In this document: piece by piece, positions 1-11,607 of the stretch
Layout of the letters: the number at the start of each line of letters is the position of its first letter
Numbering within the stretch: the first letter of the stretch is position 1
Source: Isoetes taiwanensis
Taxonomy: Eukaryota; Streptophyta; Lycopodiopsida; Isoetales; Isoetaceae
DNA length: 64,000 nt
Reading direction: 5' to 3'
NCBI GenBank assembly: GCA_021234155.1
Contig: JAJEKV010000050.1
Location: 3,047,842 to 3,111,841, forward strand
The notes under the pieces: model-generated
What the model was told of the DNA's origin: nothing
The model's database searches: none
What the model saw: only the letters and a program-made list of their open reading frames with translations
Translations under genes and position numbers: made by a program

Positions 1-472
1 CCTTTTCCAATCTCGATCCCAATGGCTTAACCCAAAACTCCGTATCTTTCCTATGCATGTTAGGTTTTACATAGACGATCAGTCCCGACCTCTTTGCCGG
101 ACCGATCTCATTTCATAAACAGCATGTCGGTCTACGATGGTAAGCGTTTTTAACCAGTGTGGCTCCAAATAGTGGGCCAGAGCACATTGCGTAAAGTCAA
201 CTTACTATTTACAATTATTTTTCAATGGTTTCGTTACAATAAAACCTTAGCTCACAATGAACTATTTACAAATGCACTAGTATACCACTATACTAGTATA
301 AGCATGTCGATGCTCATTTGCTGAAATCATTTAGTTACGGTTTGAGTCTTCAGTTACTGCGGTTATGCAACCATAACCTCAATCAACCTCAATTATATAT
401 ATGGGGCGTATCACATCGGCCGCATTGCCGTGTCGGTAGCGTGGAGTCGTCGAGTTTGCCCCTCCCACATTC

Positions 473-1740
473 TTGCTTCTGCGTTGTCGGTTGGAAGGTG
501 GCTCTCCCGGAAACCATGGAAGCAGCGGCGCACATCTCATACATCACACAATCCGGCAACTCATATATCGCGATGATGTCAACCTCATGGCCTATACTCC
601 GGAGGACATGCGATGTCACTGGATACTCTTATTACGCGATTCGGCATGTCGTTGCTTAGCGGCTTCCAAGACTGAGTCTTGCTAGTTGCATACGTCAGGC
701 GTGGACTTCACCTTCACTTACGGGGGCAAGAGGTAGAGGTGGCTCGGAGCCTGGGGAAGTACTTGGGGATTGAGTTCTCAACTACCACCCATTGGGATCA
801 CGGCTATCAGGTTCGCGGGTCCGCGGCGGGTTGGAAAGCACTATAATATATGCGAGAACAAGCGATACATAAAGAAGCGAGGTTATGCGCACAGGGCCAC
901 CGATCACATTTGTTTGGGCCTTGGTTGGCCGGTCCTTTTGTATGGGGCGGAAGTGTGGGGGTCGGTGATATCCCCTCCAACACACGGAATGACCTCGGCG
1001 GTCACGGAAGGCCCAGCTCTTGTACGGGCCACAGGGGTGAGATCCACGTTAAGTGCGGATCCTACTCCGGGAGGCGGGCTTTCTACCCCTTGACGGTGCA
1101 TTGGAGCGCCATATGGTTGCTTCCAAAGGTGGTCACTGGTGTCACGCTTGCCCCATCTTGCCCCCAGCCCCCGTGATGGGTCCCCCGGCCTTTGAAATCC
1201 TGGCTGGAAAGACAAGCGGCTCCCGGTGGATTTCTCCATTTGGGGCGTCGCAGAACAACAGTGCATTGGTCGGGGACAAAAGAAAGATGCTTGAGCACTT
1301 AAAGCATGCACGGATGCTACTTTCCTTCCATGGCTACGGGATCGCAGAGAGCTGCAGCGCCTGCGTTAGGCGGCACACCTGTCGGTGACAAGTCAGTAGG
1401 CTCTACAAGAGGCCCACACCCGATTACTTGTACACCCGGTGCCCATGAAAAGCCTTGGACTTATAGCCTCCGACCGCGCTAGGTGCACGCCATACCTCGC
1501 ATTGAAGCAGGCGTTGGGCTTAAAGGCCGAGCGAAACTGCCAGTGTGCCACGGCGCGATTGAGGATAGATATCATATCCTCGAATCGCGCGGCATTTGCT
1601 ATATCAGGTATGTTTGACTCTTAGTACTGTAGCCATTGCATGATTATTGACTCACGGCGTCCCGGTGGGTTTGTTGGGGTCGGTCCTTACCTCGGGGAGG
1701 TTATGGATGCGGACTTCGTTTGTGTCCTACGGAACCCGGT
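473..1740 (+). pseudogene. LINE reverse transcriptase C-terminal region, broken
   Basis: The RT catalytic box is visible as LIYRDDVNLMAY (YRDD at 566-577; the usual YADD with Ala changed to Arg). In shifted frames follow SLGKYLGIEFSTTTHW-like sequence near 750-800 (the usual KYLGI block) and PVLLYGAEVWGSVISPP near 930-975, the block after the thumb in this type of plant LINE. Near 1555-1600 another frame reads IEDRYHILE, the conserved C-terminal IEDExHxL block. The start of the RT and the endonuclease are absent because of truncation. At least three frameshifts and several stops are needed to follow the protein, so it is non-functional. Confidence 0.82.
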
Positions 1741-1792
1741 CTTGGTATCCTTTTATGCAATTATCTGATCTGCCGAGCATACTTATTCTTGC

Positions 1793-1834
1793 TAAGGTTT
1801 TCCCTCGAAAACCCTTGAGTGAGGGTTTTTAATC
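1793..1834 (+). repeat. Conserved LINE 3' stem-loop
   Basis: The segment has a GGTTTT/AAAACC stem around a CCCTCG loop, followed by a G-rich stretch and TTTTTAATC. Related sequence occurs at 11331-11374, 40222-40275 and 57609-57660, always 60-120 bp before a pentanucleotide tail. In stringent-type LINEs a 3' stem-loop is what the RT recognises; that role is inferred here. Confidence 0.6.
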
Positions 1835-1910
1835 ACATCGATATCGCAGCTGCTCTCTTTTGTTTGAATTACACCGATAGAGTTAGTCTAAATGAATGGC
1901 CCCAAAACCC

Positions 1911-1934
1911 TATTATTCTATTCTATTCTATTCT
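1911..1934 (+). repeat. (TTCTA)n LINE tail
   Basis: Three to four TTCTA units sit exactly at the LINE/LTR junction. Their position at the end of the inserted sequence shows they are the element's tail and not an unrelated microsatellite. Confidence 0.75.
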
Positions 1935-2103
1935 ATATTCATTATCAACCTTTATCCAGACTAATGGCTCACTATCAACATTTGTCTAAACAATTTTCCT
2001 TATGTTGCTCCTTTTCCAAACATAAGTTTGTAAAACCTTAAAAATCAATACGAGCTTCAAGATTATGATATGAGACAACCTATGGCAGTCAATACTTCTA
2101 ACA

Positions 2104-2114
2104 TTCCCCTTTCA
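2104..2114 (-). other. Copia polypurine tract
   Basis: On the minus strand GAAAGGGGAA lies directly before the 3' LTR start (TGTTAG). This is the expected place and composition for the plus-strand primer of an LTR retrotransposon. Confidence 0.75.
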
Positions 2115-2249
2115 GTCATAATCTCTTGAGATCTTTACCAATTGATTCATACGCGGTTTGTGGAGCACAATTCAACCCAGACCCTTTGTAAATATATGCA
2201 TAGCTTGTTTTTTAGGAACTTATATATTCCAAGCTCATAGTGCCTTATT

Positions 2250-3600
2250 TACCCATTTCTCTAATACAGAAGTACGTTTCCATCTCTATGTGTTTGTCCT
2301 CTCATACATGAAAGGATTTTTGCACACTTAGCTATACAACTCGATTGTCTGAGAATAGAGTTGTTCCTTTTCTTTCCATGATGCACAATTCATTTTAAAA
2401 TCTCACACTTTCAAATTAATTTACCATACACTTTACTAGCGTTGTGACATATTAGGTCTGCTATAGATAATGCTATGGATGATTGCTTTTTTGTTCTCCA
2501 ACATAAGGGTACCGTAAACGAAATTAGCACATAACTGATCATTGACTTTCTTTCATCTAAATCCTCCACCAATGCATATGCATACTCTTAGATTCTAAAT
2601 CATTTCCACAATATGCAGTACCTCTTGTTTTGTTTCTTCGAGACTCTCAAAAGCTCTTCTTTGCCATCAAGTATTTGTTTTCACGGATCACTATTGTATA
2701 CGCTTAATACATTTACAATGTAGCTTATGGCAGGGCCTAGTATGATTTGTAACATATAACAAACTTCCAACCAATTGTACATGTATGGTATTCTTCTCAT
2801 TTCTTCTCACCACTGCTCGGTCTTGGGACACATGTTTTGTGTTTTTCCCTCTTTGTAGGTGGCGGTTTGGTAGATGTAGCTCTGCAAGTTAATTTTTCTA
2901 ATAAACATCTATATTTTTCACAGAGAGACATTTGCTTTTATAACTCTGTCCTTTTAATTTGAATTCCTAGAACTTGGACATTCCCCTAAGTCGCCATTTA
3001 TATTTTTTCTTTCAATATCTCCTTGCATTGATTAAGAATGTCCATCTTGCTAACGGCTACAATGATCCTTTTCCCGTAAGAATATACATTCCATCATTTC
3101 CCAAGTTTTACCAGGGCATGACTTCTTTAAATGATTTGTCAATACTTGTACCATTGCTTGAGGGGCTGTTTAATCTATAAATTTGCTCTCTTAGGTCTCG
3201 GACTCCTTCATACCATTTTCAAATCCACCATTGCTTGTCTCATGCCAGCTTCCTCTTAATGCATTTAAGAATGCGAACGTATATCCATATATGGTGCTTA
3301 ATTTAAAATGATGAAGGCATTTGCCATAGCAATATCGATGCGATGCTAGACATTTTTACCACTTGAATAAGATTACAACACAAAGTCTATATCTTTATTG
3401 CTTGAATAACCACAATGCCACTAACCTTGCCTTATACTTAGGAGACCCATCTGCATTTTGTTTAAGTTTAAAAATCCATTTATTTCCAATTGCTTGCTTT
3501 CCTTTTGGCAAATCTATAATTTCATATGTTGATGTCCTCTCAAAGGATTCCATTTCTTCATTCATAGCTTTTTTCTAATTTTCACTATCATGACTATTTA
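2250..3600 (-). pseudogene. Copia reverse transcriptase and RNase H, broken
   Basis: From 3575 down to about 3370 the minus strand encodes the start of the copia RT (RVT_2): KAMNEEMESF, then IGNKWIFKLKQNADG and YKARLVA. Shifted frames continue with FAFLNA near 3270, LKQWYKY near 3130, VLGIQIKRTEL and MSLCEKYRC near 2900-2960. RNase H traces follow: QLVGSLLYV near 2785, a DLDERKS-like stretch near 2560 and SDN near 2350. These blocks are in normal copia order. Many stops and shifts separate them. The catalytic YVDD box is not clearly preserved. Confidence 0.85.
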
Positions 3601-4334
3601 TTGCATCTTCAAAACTTTCTGGCACCCCTGTTTCTAATATTATTAAGGCTTCTGATGTGTTTTCAAAAAATTTGTCTGTTCTGCCACTTTTGCCATCTTC
3701 CTTCCTTCCATACAAGTCCACATCGAATCTTAATTCTTCCCTAAGTCTTTCTCCTTCATTTCTCCTTTTCTTATCTTTCTTTGCTGACTCCTGATTTTGT
3801 TCTCTATTTTCATTTGCAGCTTGTTCCGTTATTTCTTGTGCAATGACTTTGTTTCCTGGACCATTCTCAATACCCTGCTCTGCCTCATCAATGGCATTTT
3901 CCTTTTGTTCCTTGTCTTCATCAAAATCAATATTTATCTTTGCTCCTATTGTTTTCTTTTCTGCAATCTTCCCAATTTTTTCTTCAACTCCAGCAGATTC
4001 ATCATGTCCTTTAGGTGTCTCATAGTTTAACTTGGGATTTTCCTGGAAATGCTTATCCCTACTTATCCAACTCCACTGATTTAGGATTCTACTTGGGATG
4101 CATGGTTGTATCTTTAACTATACTCATGGACAACTACGCAGTTCTAAATTTGTCATGCGCGTTTAAAAATTCAATATCATTAATAATCTAAAAGTGATTG
4201 ATGCTTCAGGGACATTTCTTACTTCTGGAAGTACTTTGTAATATTTTGAGTGTATAATATGAAGTAAAACACGTTCTTCAAAAAAAAAAAACATCCTTAC
4301 TTCTCAAAATATTCCTTTTTTCTGGATTATACAT
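3601..4334 (-). pseudogene. Copia integrase-RT hinge, acidic low-complexity region
   Basis: The minus strand between integrase and RT reads as a Glu/Lys/Asn-rich segment (about 3600-4030, for example EEKIGKIAEKK and DEDKEQKENAIDEAEQG), as is usual for the variable hinge of copia polyproteins. A run of 12 A/T near 4280-4292 and stops around 4040-4330 break the frame. Small plus-strand reading frames here are shadows of this region. Confidence 0.65.
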
Positions 4335-5162
4335 TCAGTATCCTTTTGAGCTTTCATCATATCCAACCAAATAACTTATGGTTGATCTAATATCTAATTT
4401 CTGTCTTAGCTCTTCAGGCACATGAGTATATCCCAGGCATCCATATGCCTTATATTTTTCATAGCTTGGTTTCTTTTCTGACCACACCTGTTCTGGTGTT
4501 TTCCCATTTATGGCCTTTGAAGGCAACACATTATGCATTTCCACAGCTGTTTTTACAGCCTTTTCCCAAAGAAAATTAGGAAGGCCAGCATGCTTAAGCA
4601 TGGATCTAGTTGCATTCAAAATTGTTTTGTTCATTCTTTTCACCTTATCATTACGTTGTGGTGTGTAACTACACATTAATATTGTCTCTGAAATCCCTTT
4701 GTTTATGCAATAACGCACATTTTGAAGACGCCTCTCACACCTCCTCTCTCAGTCAGAACACATTTGATTTTTCTTCCTGTTGAGTACTCCACTTGGTAGT
4801 AAAATCTTTTAAATACTTCAAAAGCTAGATCCTTGGTTTTGGAGACAATATATCCTGGTTCTCTACCTTTAAGATCATCCACAAATACTATGAAATAATG
4901 TTTCAGAGATATACTGTGACATTCAAGGTCCTGGCATCGGTACTTGAGTCAATTCTAAGGATTTCTTTTGCTTCCTTTTTTGCCTTGTAAATGAAGTAGT
5001 CACTATGTGTTTCCCCGGCAGCCCATCCTTTTCTGTAGGCTCATTATTTATCTTGTTGTCTGATGAGTTCAACCAGCCTTGTCTGATCATCATTTCTATA
5101 TTCTTTATGTTAGTACGCCCAAGTCTCTCATGCCATAATTCAATGTTTGGTTTTGTTGTCAA
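4335..5162 (-). pseudogene. Copia GAG-pre-integrase and integrase, broken
   Basis: The upstream part (5162-4923) carries the pre-integrase motif LWHERLGRTNIKNIEMM and a degenerate zinc-binding end (GKHIVTTSF). A frameshifted middle (4920-4720) matches the catalytic core only loosely. The 127-residue open segment at 4335-4718 is clear integrase: YTPQRNDKVKRMNKTI, then LPNFLWEKAV, NGKTPEQVW, YKAYGCLGYTHVP and ISYLVGYDESSKGY. The first contains the usual YTPQQNGVAERMN block with substitutions. Enzyme activity is not expected. Confidence 0.88.
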
Positions 5163-6217
5163 GTTTTAGACCTATTTTCACGTGATAAATAAACTGAATT
5201 ACTTACCTCTTCTTCTTCATCTCCAGTCTCTTCTTCCAAAGGATTTTCTTCTGTTATATTAGCTTCTGAACTTGATCTGCTGCCTCTTCCTTTTCCCCTG
5301 CCTCTGAAACCCTGATTTCCCCTTCCTCCTTTATTCTTGTTCCTAATGTTGTCCTTTGGAGATGGACAGTTTGAAGCATAGTGACCTCTCCCCCCACAAT
5401 TGTAGCAGTTTATATCTTTTGATAGTTTGGGACAATTGATTTTAATGTGACTATATTCATTACAACTAAAGCATGGCCCAATTTTGCCTCCTTGGTGGGT
5501 TTTAGATTTTCCCTTACCCTTTGCCATTAGAATTTGTGTTGTGTCTTCTTCCTCCAATACCCTGTTCTGCTCAAATTCAGTTTTGAGCATTCTTTCAACT
5601 TCAAGTCTTGTTGTTGCAATGGTCCTAATAAATATTGCTATATTTTCCAGGCTTGTAACTGCCCTTGAGATAGCCAGCACTTGCTGTTGTTGAGAATAAA
5701 CCACTCCAACCCCCTCCAAGTCTGCTATTATATTGTCAAAATTTTGAAAAAAGTCATTTACATTGTCCTTGTCATGAAATTTCAGTCTCCTCAGTTCATT
5801 TTCCAGTAAGTCAATTTGTCATATGTTGCCAACATATAGTTCCACACTTGTCTTGGTGTCATCCCTCTCAATTTTAAAACAATTCCAGAACTTACTTTGC
5901 TCATTATAATACCTTGTAGGCCTCACCCAGTTTTGCATTGTATGCGACCACCACAAGCTGCTCGGAAGTTGCACTAACTATCACCTTTACAACTGCTCTT
6001 CATGTGAAGAAGAGTTTCTTCATTTTACCTCGGCTATTAATCTCCTCCTAGAGTTTGACATCTTTGGTTTCTCATACGGAGGGTTCAATAAGATCCATAG
6101 ATCTTCCCACTTGGGGAAACACATGCTTCACTTTCTCCTTCCATACTTGGAAGCGGGAATCTCCAGCCAGATACATCACATGGCATTCAATAATCACACT
6201 CCAAATCACTATAGACA
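5159..6217 (-). pseudogene. Copia gag, two CCHC zinc knuckles
   Basis: The open 186-residue part (5719-5159) has two CX2CX4HX4C knuckles: CFSCNEYSHIKINC at 5473-5432 and CYNCGGRGHYASNC at 5407-5366. A basic Gly/Arg/Lys stretch and an acidic Glu-rich C-terminus follow. Upstream in other frames lie LENELRRLKFHDKDNVNDFF (about 5800-5740), typical of the UBN2/gag fold, and a likely N-terminus at 6217 beginning MSIVIWSVII. The knuckles bind packaged RNA in intact relatives. A stop near 5820 and others upstream break the ORF. The C-terminus runs straight into the pre-integrase motif, with the protease missing. Confidence 0.88.
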
Positions 6218-6230
6218 TTTTATACGCAGC

Positions 6231-6245
6231 CTAAACTCTGATAAA
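6231..6245 (-). other. Copia primer binding site (tRNA-iMet type)
   Basis: Directly after the 5' LTR the minus strand reads TTTATCAGAGTTTAG. The core TATCAGAG matches the usual plant copia site TGGTATCAGAG, complementary to the 3' end of initiator tRNA-Met. The position at the LTR edge supports the call; the first bases are diverged. Confidence 0.75.
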
Positions 6246-6998
6246 TGTTAGGATTTATGACAACAATGATACCAAAATGCAATCTTTTCTTTAAACACTA
6301 TTCATACATATAATATGCAGCTTAATTTCAACACAACAAATTCAATACCATGGTTTATTCAATTGCTTAACTATGCAATGAACTAGCATTCATATTTCAT
6401 AGTCATGTCAATGTCTCAATAACCATTACCAATAATGAAGATCCTTTTCCAATCTCGATCCCAATGGCTTAATCCAAAACTCCGTATCTTTCCTATGCAT
6501 GTTAGGTTTTACATATATGATCGATCCCACCTCTTTCTTGGGGCCAGATCTCATTCATAAACTTGACATGTGAAGTGCGATTAAGGCATTTTCAAAGCGA
6601 GGTATTGGCTCCAAATAATTGGATGGACCTGTTTGCCAAGTCAACTTACTATTTACAATTATTTTTCAATGGTTTCATTACAATGAAACCTTAGCTCACA
6701 ATGAACTATTTACAAATGCACTAGTATACCACTATACTAGTATAAGCACAACTGTAATCATTTAGTTGTTTGGAGTCTTCCCAGTTCTGCAGTTTGTCTA
6801 GCCACAACCTCAATCAACCTCAATTATATTCATTGTCCAACAGCATCAGGACTAGTATTATTCCTTTGTCAACTTATTTATGCAGGCAATTTTTCTTATG
6901 TTGCTCCTTTTCCAAACATAAGTTTGTAAAACCTTAAAAATCAACATGAGCTTCAAGATTATGATATGAGCAACCTATGCTGATCAATACTTCTAACA
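6246..6998 (-). repeat. Copia 5' LTR, complete (753 bp)
   Basis: The LTR is bounded by TGTTAG at 6246 and CTAACA at 6998, a perfect 6-bp terminal inverted repeat. It aligns with the left LTR over its length, for example in the opening segment matching base 1 onward and in the shared stretch near 6895-6990. Several substitutions and small indels separate the two, so the insertion is old. Confidence 0.88.
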
Positions 6999-7668
6999 AA
7001 AAGTCATAAAGTGTGCAACGATTGACAACTCGCATTGGTTATGTTAGTATATAATGAAGAAAAGCCCATTGGGTATCATATAGAAATTGTAGAAGTTGAC
7101 CATGCAAGCAACCTAGAAGGTTTACCATAAAACCAAATAAATCAATGTGTGCAAGATATTGATTGATTGCACTTAAGGATATTAGTGATCAGGCGGGTGC
7201 CTATAGTATTTGAAAAATAATACGGATATATTGGAATGGAATTATAACTATACTGCTTATTAAGGATCTGCTATAGAACTAACAATCTTAGATTAAATTG
7301 CTTACTCGGCAGTCTAATAATTGAATGCTAACATACATCATTAACTGACTAAAAGGAAGGCACAACTCATAGCAGGAATGTTGGAATGGGAATCGCTGAC
7401 CAAGGAAATAAGCGAACTCATAGAAGAATCAATGCAATTTGTAAAGAATACCTCAAATTCAAATCCTAAAGCCCAAAAAGAAATGAAGTAGCTTTGAATT
7501 TAGTGCATGATATAAGTTCTTGAATACGAATAAGGAACACTTTATGTAGTGGTTTGGTTTCGTTGAATCTAACGAAAACAATATAACTTAGTACGCTTCT
7601 TTCCTAAGCTAAAGACCTCTTCAAACTAATATCCCTCTTGATTTAGAAACCTAAACTGACAAAAACTA
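6999..7668. other. AT-rich flank, nothing recognised
   Basis: This separates the copia element from the L1 to the right. No coding similarity, tandem structure or regulatory signature is visible. Confidence 0.6.
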
Positions 7669-8327
7669 TTTTTTTGATTGAAAGTAGATGATATTAATAT
7701 ATTATATATATATAAATAAAAGTTACAAAATTTACTTTTCACGAGGGAAATTATAACCCATTTACTCATATATAAAGAGAGTTTTTTTATATGAAAGAAA
7801 GAAACTGATTAATTCATGAGGTGATCTTGAGTCCCTTTTCCTGACCATGATTGTAAGTATGCAAGCACCACAGTGAGGATTACGCTTTGGCCATGTTGAA
7901 TCTTCCTCTGTTATCTTTGTAGAAGAGTTCTTGATATATTAATTCTAGTCACCTTGGCTGATTACGAGAGCAGGGGTTCTTTAGCACTTTATCTGAGTTA
8001 GTAGAAAACTTTGAAACCACTCCATGTTGAGTATTGGGATCAGTCTCTTCTATTTGATCTTACGCACCGACACAAATATGATCCCTAAAAAGAAGCAGAA
8101 GAAACTATAAAGCTAGATTCAGAGAGGCTACATTAATCCAATTAATATCATATATAATCGCCCGATCACGGCTTAGGGTGGATAATCTCATTATTGAAAA
8201 TAGCGCGTGCGCCCTTTCGAGATCCTCCATAGCGAAGATAAAAGATCTTCCGGTCGTTGGTTAGCCGGCGAGGAAGAAGTCGGAAGAATTAATAGATGGG
8301 ACGCATTATAGCCAAGAAGGTTGGAGG

Positions 8328-8561
8328 CTAAATCCAACACCCATTACGACCAAATCTGAGTTCACGAAGAGAGATGATTTTCGCCTTCTTTTTGCCCCGG
8401 GCACCTGAGACATACATCGGCTTCGGACATTTTGAAGTTTGTATTTTTACTATTCGTTGCGGGGGCGCGCTCGCTGCCACATGAAGGATTTGATTTTGGG
8501 GTAGATAGGGCTTGACCATGAACTTGAGTTCCTCTAAGCATCTATCTGCCCCTATTTGCAT
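8328..8561 (-). pseudogene. Possible L1 C-terminal fragment
   Basis: This 77-residue open segment lies downstream of the RT in the minus direction. The stretch IQTSKCPKPMYVSGARGKKK faintly resembles the start of a plant L1 RNase H domain (WxPPxxGWxKLNxDG). No catalytic acidic residues are secure. It could equally be a chance frame, and the call rests mainly on position. Confidence 0.25.
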
Positions 8562-9170
8562 CTATCATGGATAGACATAGTAAGATCCCCTCGTGAGGAA
8601 CCTATAAGCCATTACATTTGATAAAACCGTCTTCCTATAGTAGTTCCAATTACATCACGTTATTGGACCATATTCCTTAGATCGAGGGTGGTCGAGATAT
8701 TATTATAGAGGCTGGCATACCTCTCCTTCTTCAGCGAAATTGATTCCCTAAAGGGGATAATTCCATTCTCATTGTCGGATCCATGATCAAAATAGTTCCT
8801 TAGTACTCAGGCTTGGCCTGTCCCGGAAAATGACAAGCTAAACATAAAGATGGATTATTAGTAAGAATAAGCGGATTCAAGGAAAATGAAATTTGGTCCA
8901 TAGGTAAGCCCTTCCTTCCAATCAAAGACCCCCATGACCCGTTCGGGCCTTGATCCATTTTGCGGTAAGTAGGAGTAGATCTTAGGGCCGTGAAGGAAGT
9001 AAATGGGAATGAGGAAGGACTATCTTTAAGCGCCTCCACCCAAAAGACCTGACATTTCATAAGATAATGCCTAATGATGATAGAAATGAATTGCTTAATC
9101 AAATTATAGGTGACTTTAAAAGAAGTACGGCTGCAAGAGCTAGGCCTTGCTTCTCAATATTTATAACACC

Positions 9171-10990
9171 CTAGACCTCCATCCTTTTTCCGTTTGCAAC
9201 ATTGACGCATATGGCTGAGGGGTCCCGGTATCTTGTTAAAGCCCACGGGACACATAATAATACTCTGCAATTTGTTAGATACCTTCTTAGGGGCAAGGAT
9301 CCGCAGAGAGGATTGATGAACATAGGATGAAGAAGAGATAACATAGATTTTGCAATAATGGCCTTCACAGCAGAATATATTTGGAATTAAGGTTATCTAT
9401 TTTTACGGAACTTCTCAATAATCTTCGGTCCATATGTCGAGGAGGACTTCCTTTTTTAAAGCATAAGGAATACCAAGAATTTTGGAGGAATTGGTAGGAA
9501 GAATATACTTACAACCCTAGAGTCAAAATTTGTGTGTTCCCCTTTTACTTGTCCTTGGACATAACCTTTGACTTGATGGGATTGATTTTTGCGGCGGATC
9601 ACGATTGCCAAAGGATTTTTCAAAATCCTTTGGGTGTTAATGATGTGATTATCCATGAATCACGAGGATGAATGTATCATCACACCAAAATGCCCGTTTA
9701 AAAATTTGATCCATTCCTTAAGTCATTGTTAGGAAGGGCTTAATCCTTGGATCAGGTTAAATTTTTTGGCCTCCTCTAATTTACAATGAAGTCTCCATAA
9801 TAATGAGAAGAGAAAAAGGGGCCAAAGAGGCGACCTTGTTTAACACCTCTTTTCGAGGAGGAAAAAAGACTACATTCCCCATTAATAAGCACCAAAGACC
9901 TCGAATTAGCAAAATAGCTCTAAAGATAAAATTACCTCATTGGAGAAACCATGGCTTTTCACAACACTTAAGTAGAAAATTCAACTTATGAGTATGTAGT
10001 AAGCTTTGGTGATGTCCGGCAGTTAGAGCAATATCTGATTGGGTCTTTTTGTCCAATTGGGGCCAGGGATGGTAGTGACCACATTGTCTAGGATAAACCT
10101 ATCAGCTAGGTATGCGACACAGGATGAGCTAATAATTCATCGGCCGCGAACGGCCTTCTATGTAATTTTTAGAGAGGAATAGCTTAGACCACATTGGAAA
10201 GAATGTTGGGTCTATAATGCGAGAAGATCTTTGTATCCGCTTTAGGGATGAGAGTAATACTAGGTAGTGTTAATTACATCGAACATTTCTTATCTCTACA
10301 GATTCATTGGCCGTATTGCTTGTATTACTATCTCCAAGAATAAGCCCGCTTTTAGGAAAAATTCAATTTGAGGAATTATCCGTGGGGTCTTGTCCATATC
10401 TCGAGAACGTAAGAAGGAGTTGGCATTAGTGAAGGGTTTGTCGGGGAGCATTTGTCTTCAAGCAGTAACTTTGGTTATATGATAGCCGAAGCTCATCGCA
10501 TTACATTATCTGGCGGTCTGATTGGATTTCCCATAATATTGGTAAAGTGCTCAGAGTGACTTTTTGATCGGTCCTCCTCCATAATGAGTTCTCCTGCTTG
10601 TAATGTCAAAGAAATCTTGATTCCTCTTGATTTTTTCCTTTTTGCCTTGGCAAAGAAAATTTTTGAGCTGCATCTTTCATCATCTTTACAATTTCTCTTA
10701 TCTTGGCTTTAAGTCTCCATCCACAGGCAATTCTGATCTAACCCTTTCAATCTCAGCTCATATTTGTCCTTAAATGACTAAGGAGCTTGGGGAAGAGTCT
10801 CTTAGGTTACGGAGAGCTGCCATCTTTTGCTTATGGAGCCTTTGCACCCATTCTTGACAATTCTTGATGGCTTTAGAGTACATTATCACCAAAACATCCA
10901 ACTTGAGCCATTGGAGTTTGGATACGGAAATAGCACATTGACACATCCGCCAAAATCCTCTTGATCCAACAAATTAGTATTCAATTTGAA
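9171..10990 (-). pseudogene. L1 ORF2 reverse transcriptase, broken
   Basis: Blocks in order on the minus strand: FKLNTNLLDQEDF (10990-10952, linker); ITLIPKADTK with YRPNILSNVV (about 10260-10175, the fingers block usually LIPK...RPISLCNV); DRFILDNVVTTI (about 10110-10075); LDITKAYYILI (about 10015-9980, catalytic block A, LDxxKAYD); SHGFSNEVI (about 9960-9930); INGECSLFSSSKRGVKQG (about 9890-9830); FWCDDTFIL (about 9690-9664, the FADDT catalytic box with Ala changed to Cys); and LGIPYALKKGSPP near 9480. Several frame changes and stops occur. The first aspartate of block A is present; the second conserved Asp after KAY is Tyr. Confidence 0.82.
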
Positions 10991-11129
10991 GTAGGTCTTT
11001 TTCTTCTTAATCACATTCTTATCGAGATAATCAATTCGCATGGGTAATGGTGAGAAAAGTGTACCCTTCCGATTCTGAGACCCTATTACTATAATTACCA
11101 AAGATTCTCGGATAGATAAAACATGTCAT

Positions 11130-11475
11130 GAAGGCGGTAGGTCACTTCTCTTATCAGATCCAACTATAAGAGTTGGGCTATAAACTGACATCAAGTTATG
11201 ACCATATAAAGGCTCCTCAAGCATTCTTCTCTTGAGCTCCCGAGGAAATTTTGAGTTCTTGTTCTTGGGGCCTCGGCAATCTTGAGCCCTCGGTGAGTCA
11301 TTATCTAAACATCTAGTATCATCATTCTTGCCAAAGGTTTTCCTTGAAAACCTTTGAGGCTGAGGTTTTTAATCCTAGTAGTAATATTGTACTAGCCCAT
11401 TTAATATGGGTCCATGACCTGTGGTCTCAGTGGGCGTTAAAAACTATTCTATTACATTCTATTCATAAACTTCGT
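11130..11475 (+). mobile_element. LINE 3'-end fragment with pentamer tail
   Basis: The hairpin sequence at 11331-11374 (GGTTTTC, 3-nt loop, GAAAACC, then TGAGGTTTTTAATCC) matches that of the LINE at 397-1934. It is followed by a short unique stretch and a degenerate TTCTA tail at 11445-11470. No coding sequence is recognisable upstream, so only the 3' UTR is secure. It lies against the truncated end of the L1 and points the opposite way. Confidence 0.65.
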
Positions 11476-11607
11476 TAGTTACCATATTCCAAATCACCTC
11501 TAAAATACACTCATCAAATTCCAAATTATAAAGGACTATTCTTAACCATATTCCAAACATCCTACCCTTTCACTGGGATTGTGAAAGCATAAATAGTACA
11601 GCTAAGG

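Larger units (their letters stand above)
397..1934 (+). mobile_element. 5'-truncated non-LTR retrotransposon (LINE) with (TTCTA)n tail
   Basis: This is a plus-strand insertion into the copia LTR. It holds only the C-terminal part of a reverse transcriptase ORF, then a 3' UTR with the hairpin at 1793-1834, and ends in TTCTA repeats rather than poly(A). The 5' truncation is typical of target-primed reverse transcription. The 3' region matches other copies at 11331, 40222 and 57609. The boundaries come from alignment with the intact right LTR and are good to a few bases. Confidence 0.88.
1..2103 (-). repeat. Copia 3' LTR, cut by window edge and split by a LINE
   Basis: Bases 1-396 align with the right LTR from 6442 onward, with small differences. 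The alignment resumes near 1935 and ends at 2103 with the same CTAACA terminus as the right LTR. The intervening 1.5 kb is the LINE at 397-1934. By comparison with the other LTR, about 196 bp of this LTR lie outside the window. A diverged TATATA-rich stretch flanks both insertion points and may be the LINE target duplication. Confidence 0.9.
1..6998 (-). mobile_element. Ty1/copia LTR retrotransposon, decayed, with nested LINE
   Basis: The element is transcribed on the minus strand. The right LTR (6246-6998) is its 5' LTR; the left LTR is its 3' LTR and starts before the window. Order along the minus strand is LTR, PBS, gag, pre-integrase/integrase, RT, RNase H, polypurine tract, LTR, and integrase before RT is the copia arrangement. 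Every coding part has stops or frameshifts, so the copy is dead. No protease is visible: gag runs almost directly into the pre-integrase motif near 5160, which suggests an internal deletion. A plus-strand LINE sits inside the 3' LTR. The target-site duplication cannot be checked because the left end is missing. Confidence 0.93.
7669..11110 (-). mobile_element. L1-type LINE, minus strand, 5'-truncated
   Basis: The minus strand holds the linker and RT of a plant L1 ORF2 in the right order, from 10990 (FKLNTNLLDQEDF) down to about 9180. The endonuclease is absent, consistent with 5' truncation near 11110. A T7 run at 7668-7674 may be the reverse complement of its poly(A) tail, but is short. The region 7680-8800 has no clear coding similarity and may be 3' sequence or unrelated DNA, so the low-coordinate boundary is uncertain. 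Confidence 0.75.

Noticed and set aside
904-1311. 135-residue minus frame inside the LINE
   Set aside because: It is the antisense of the LINE RT, whose forward frames contain the diagnostic motifs.
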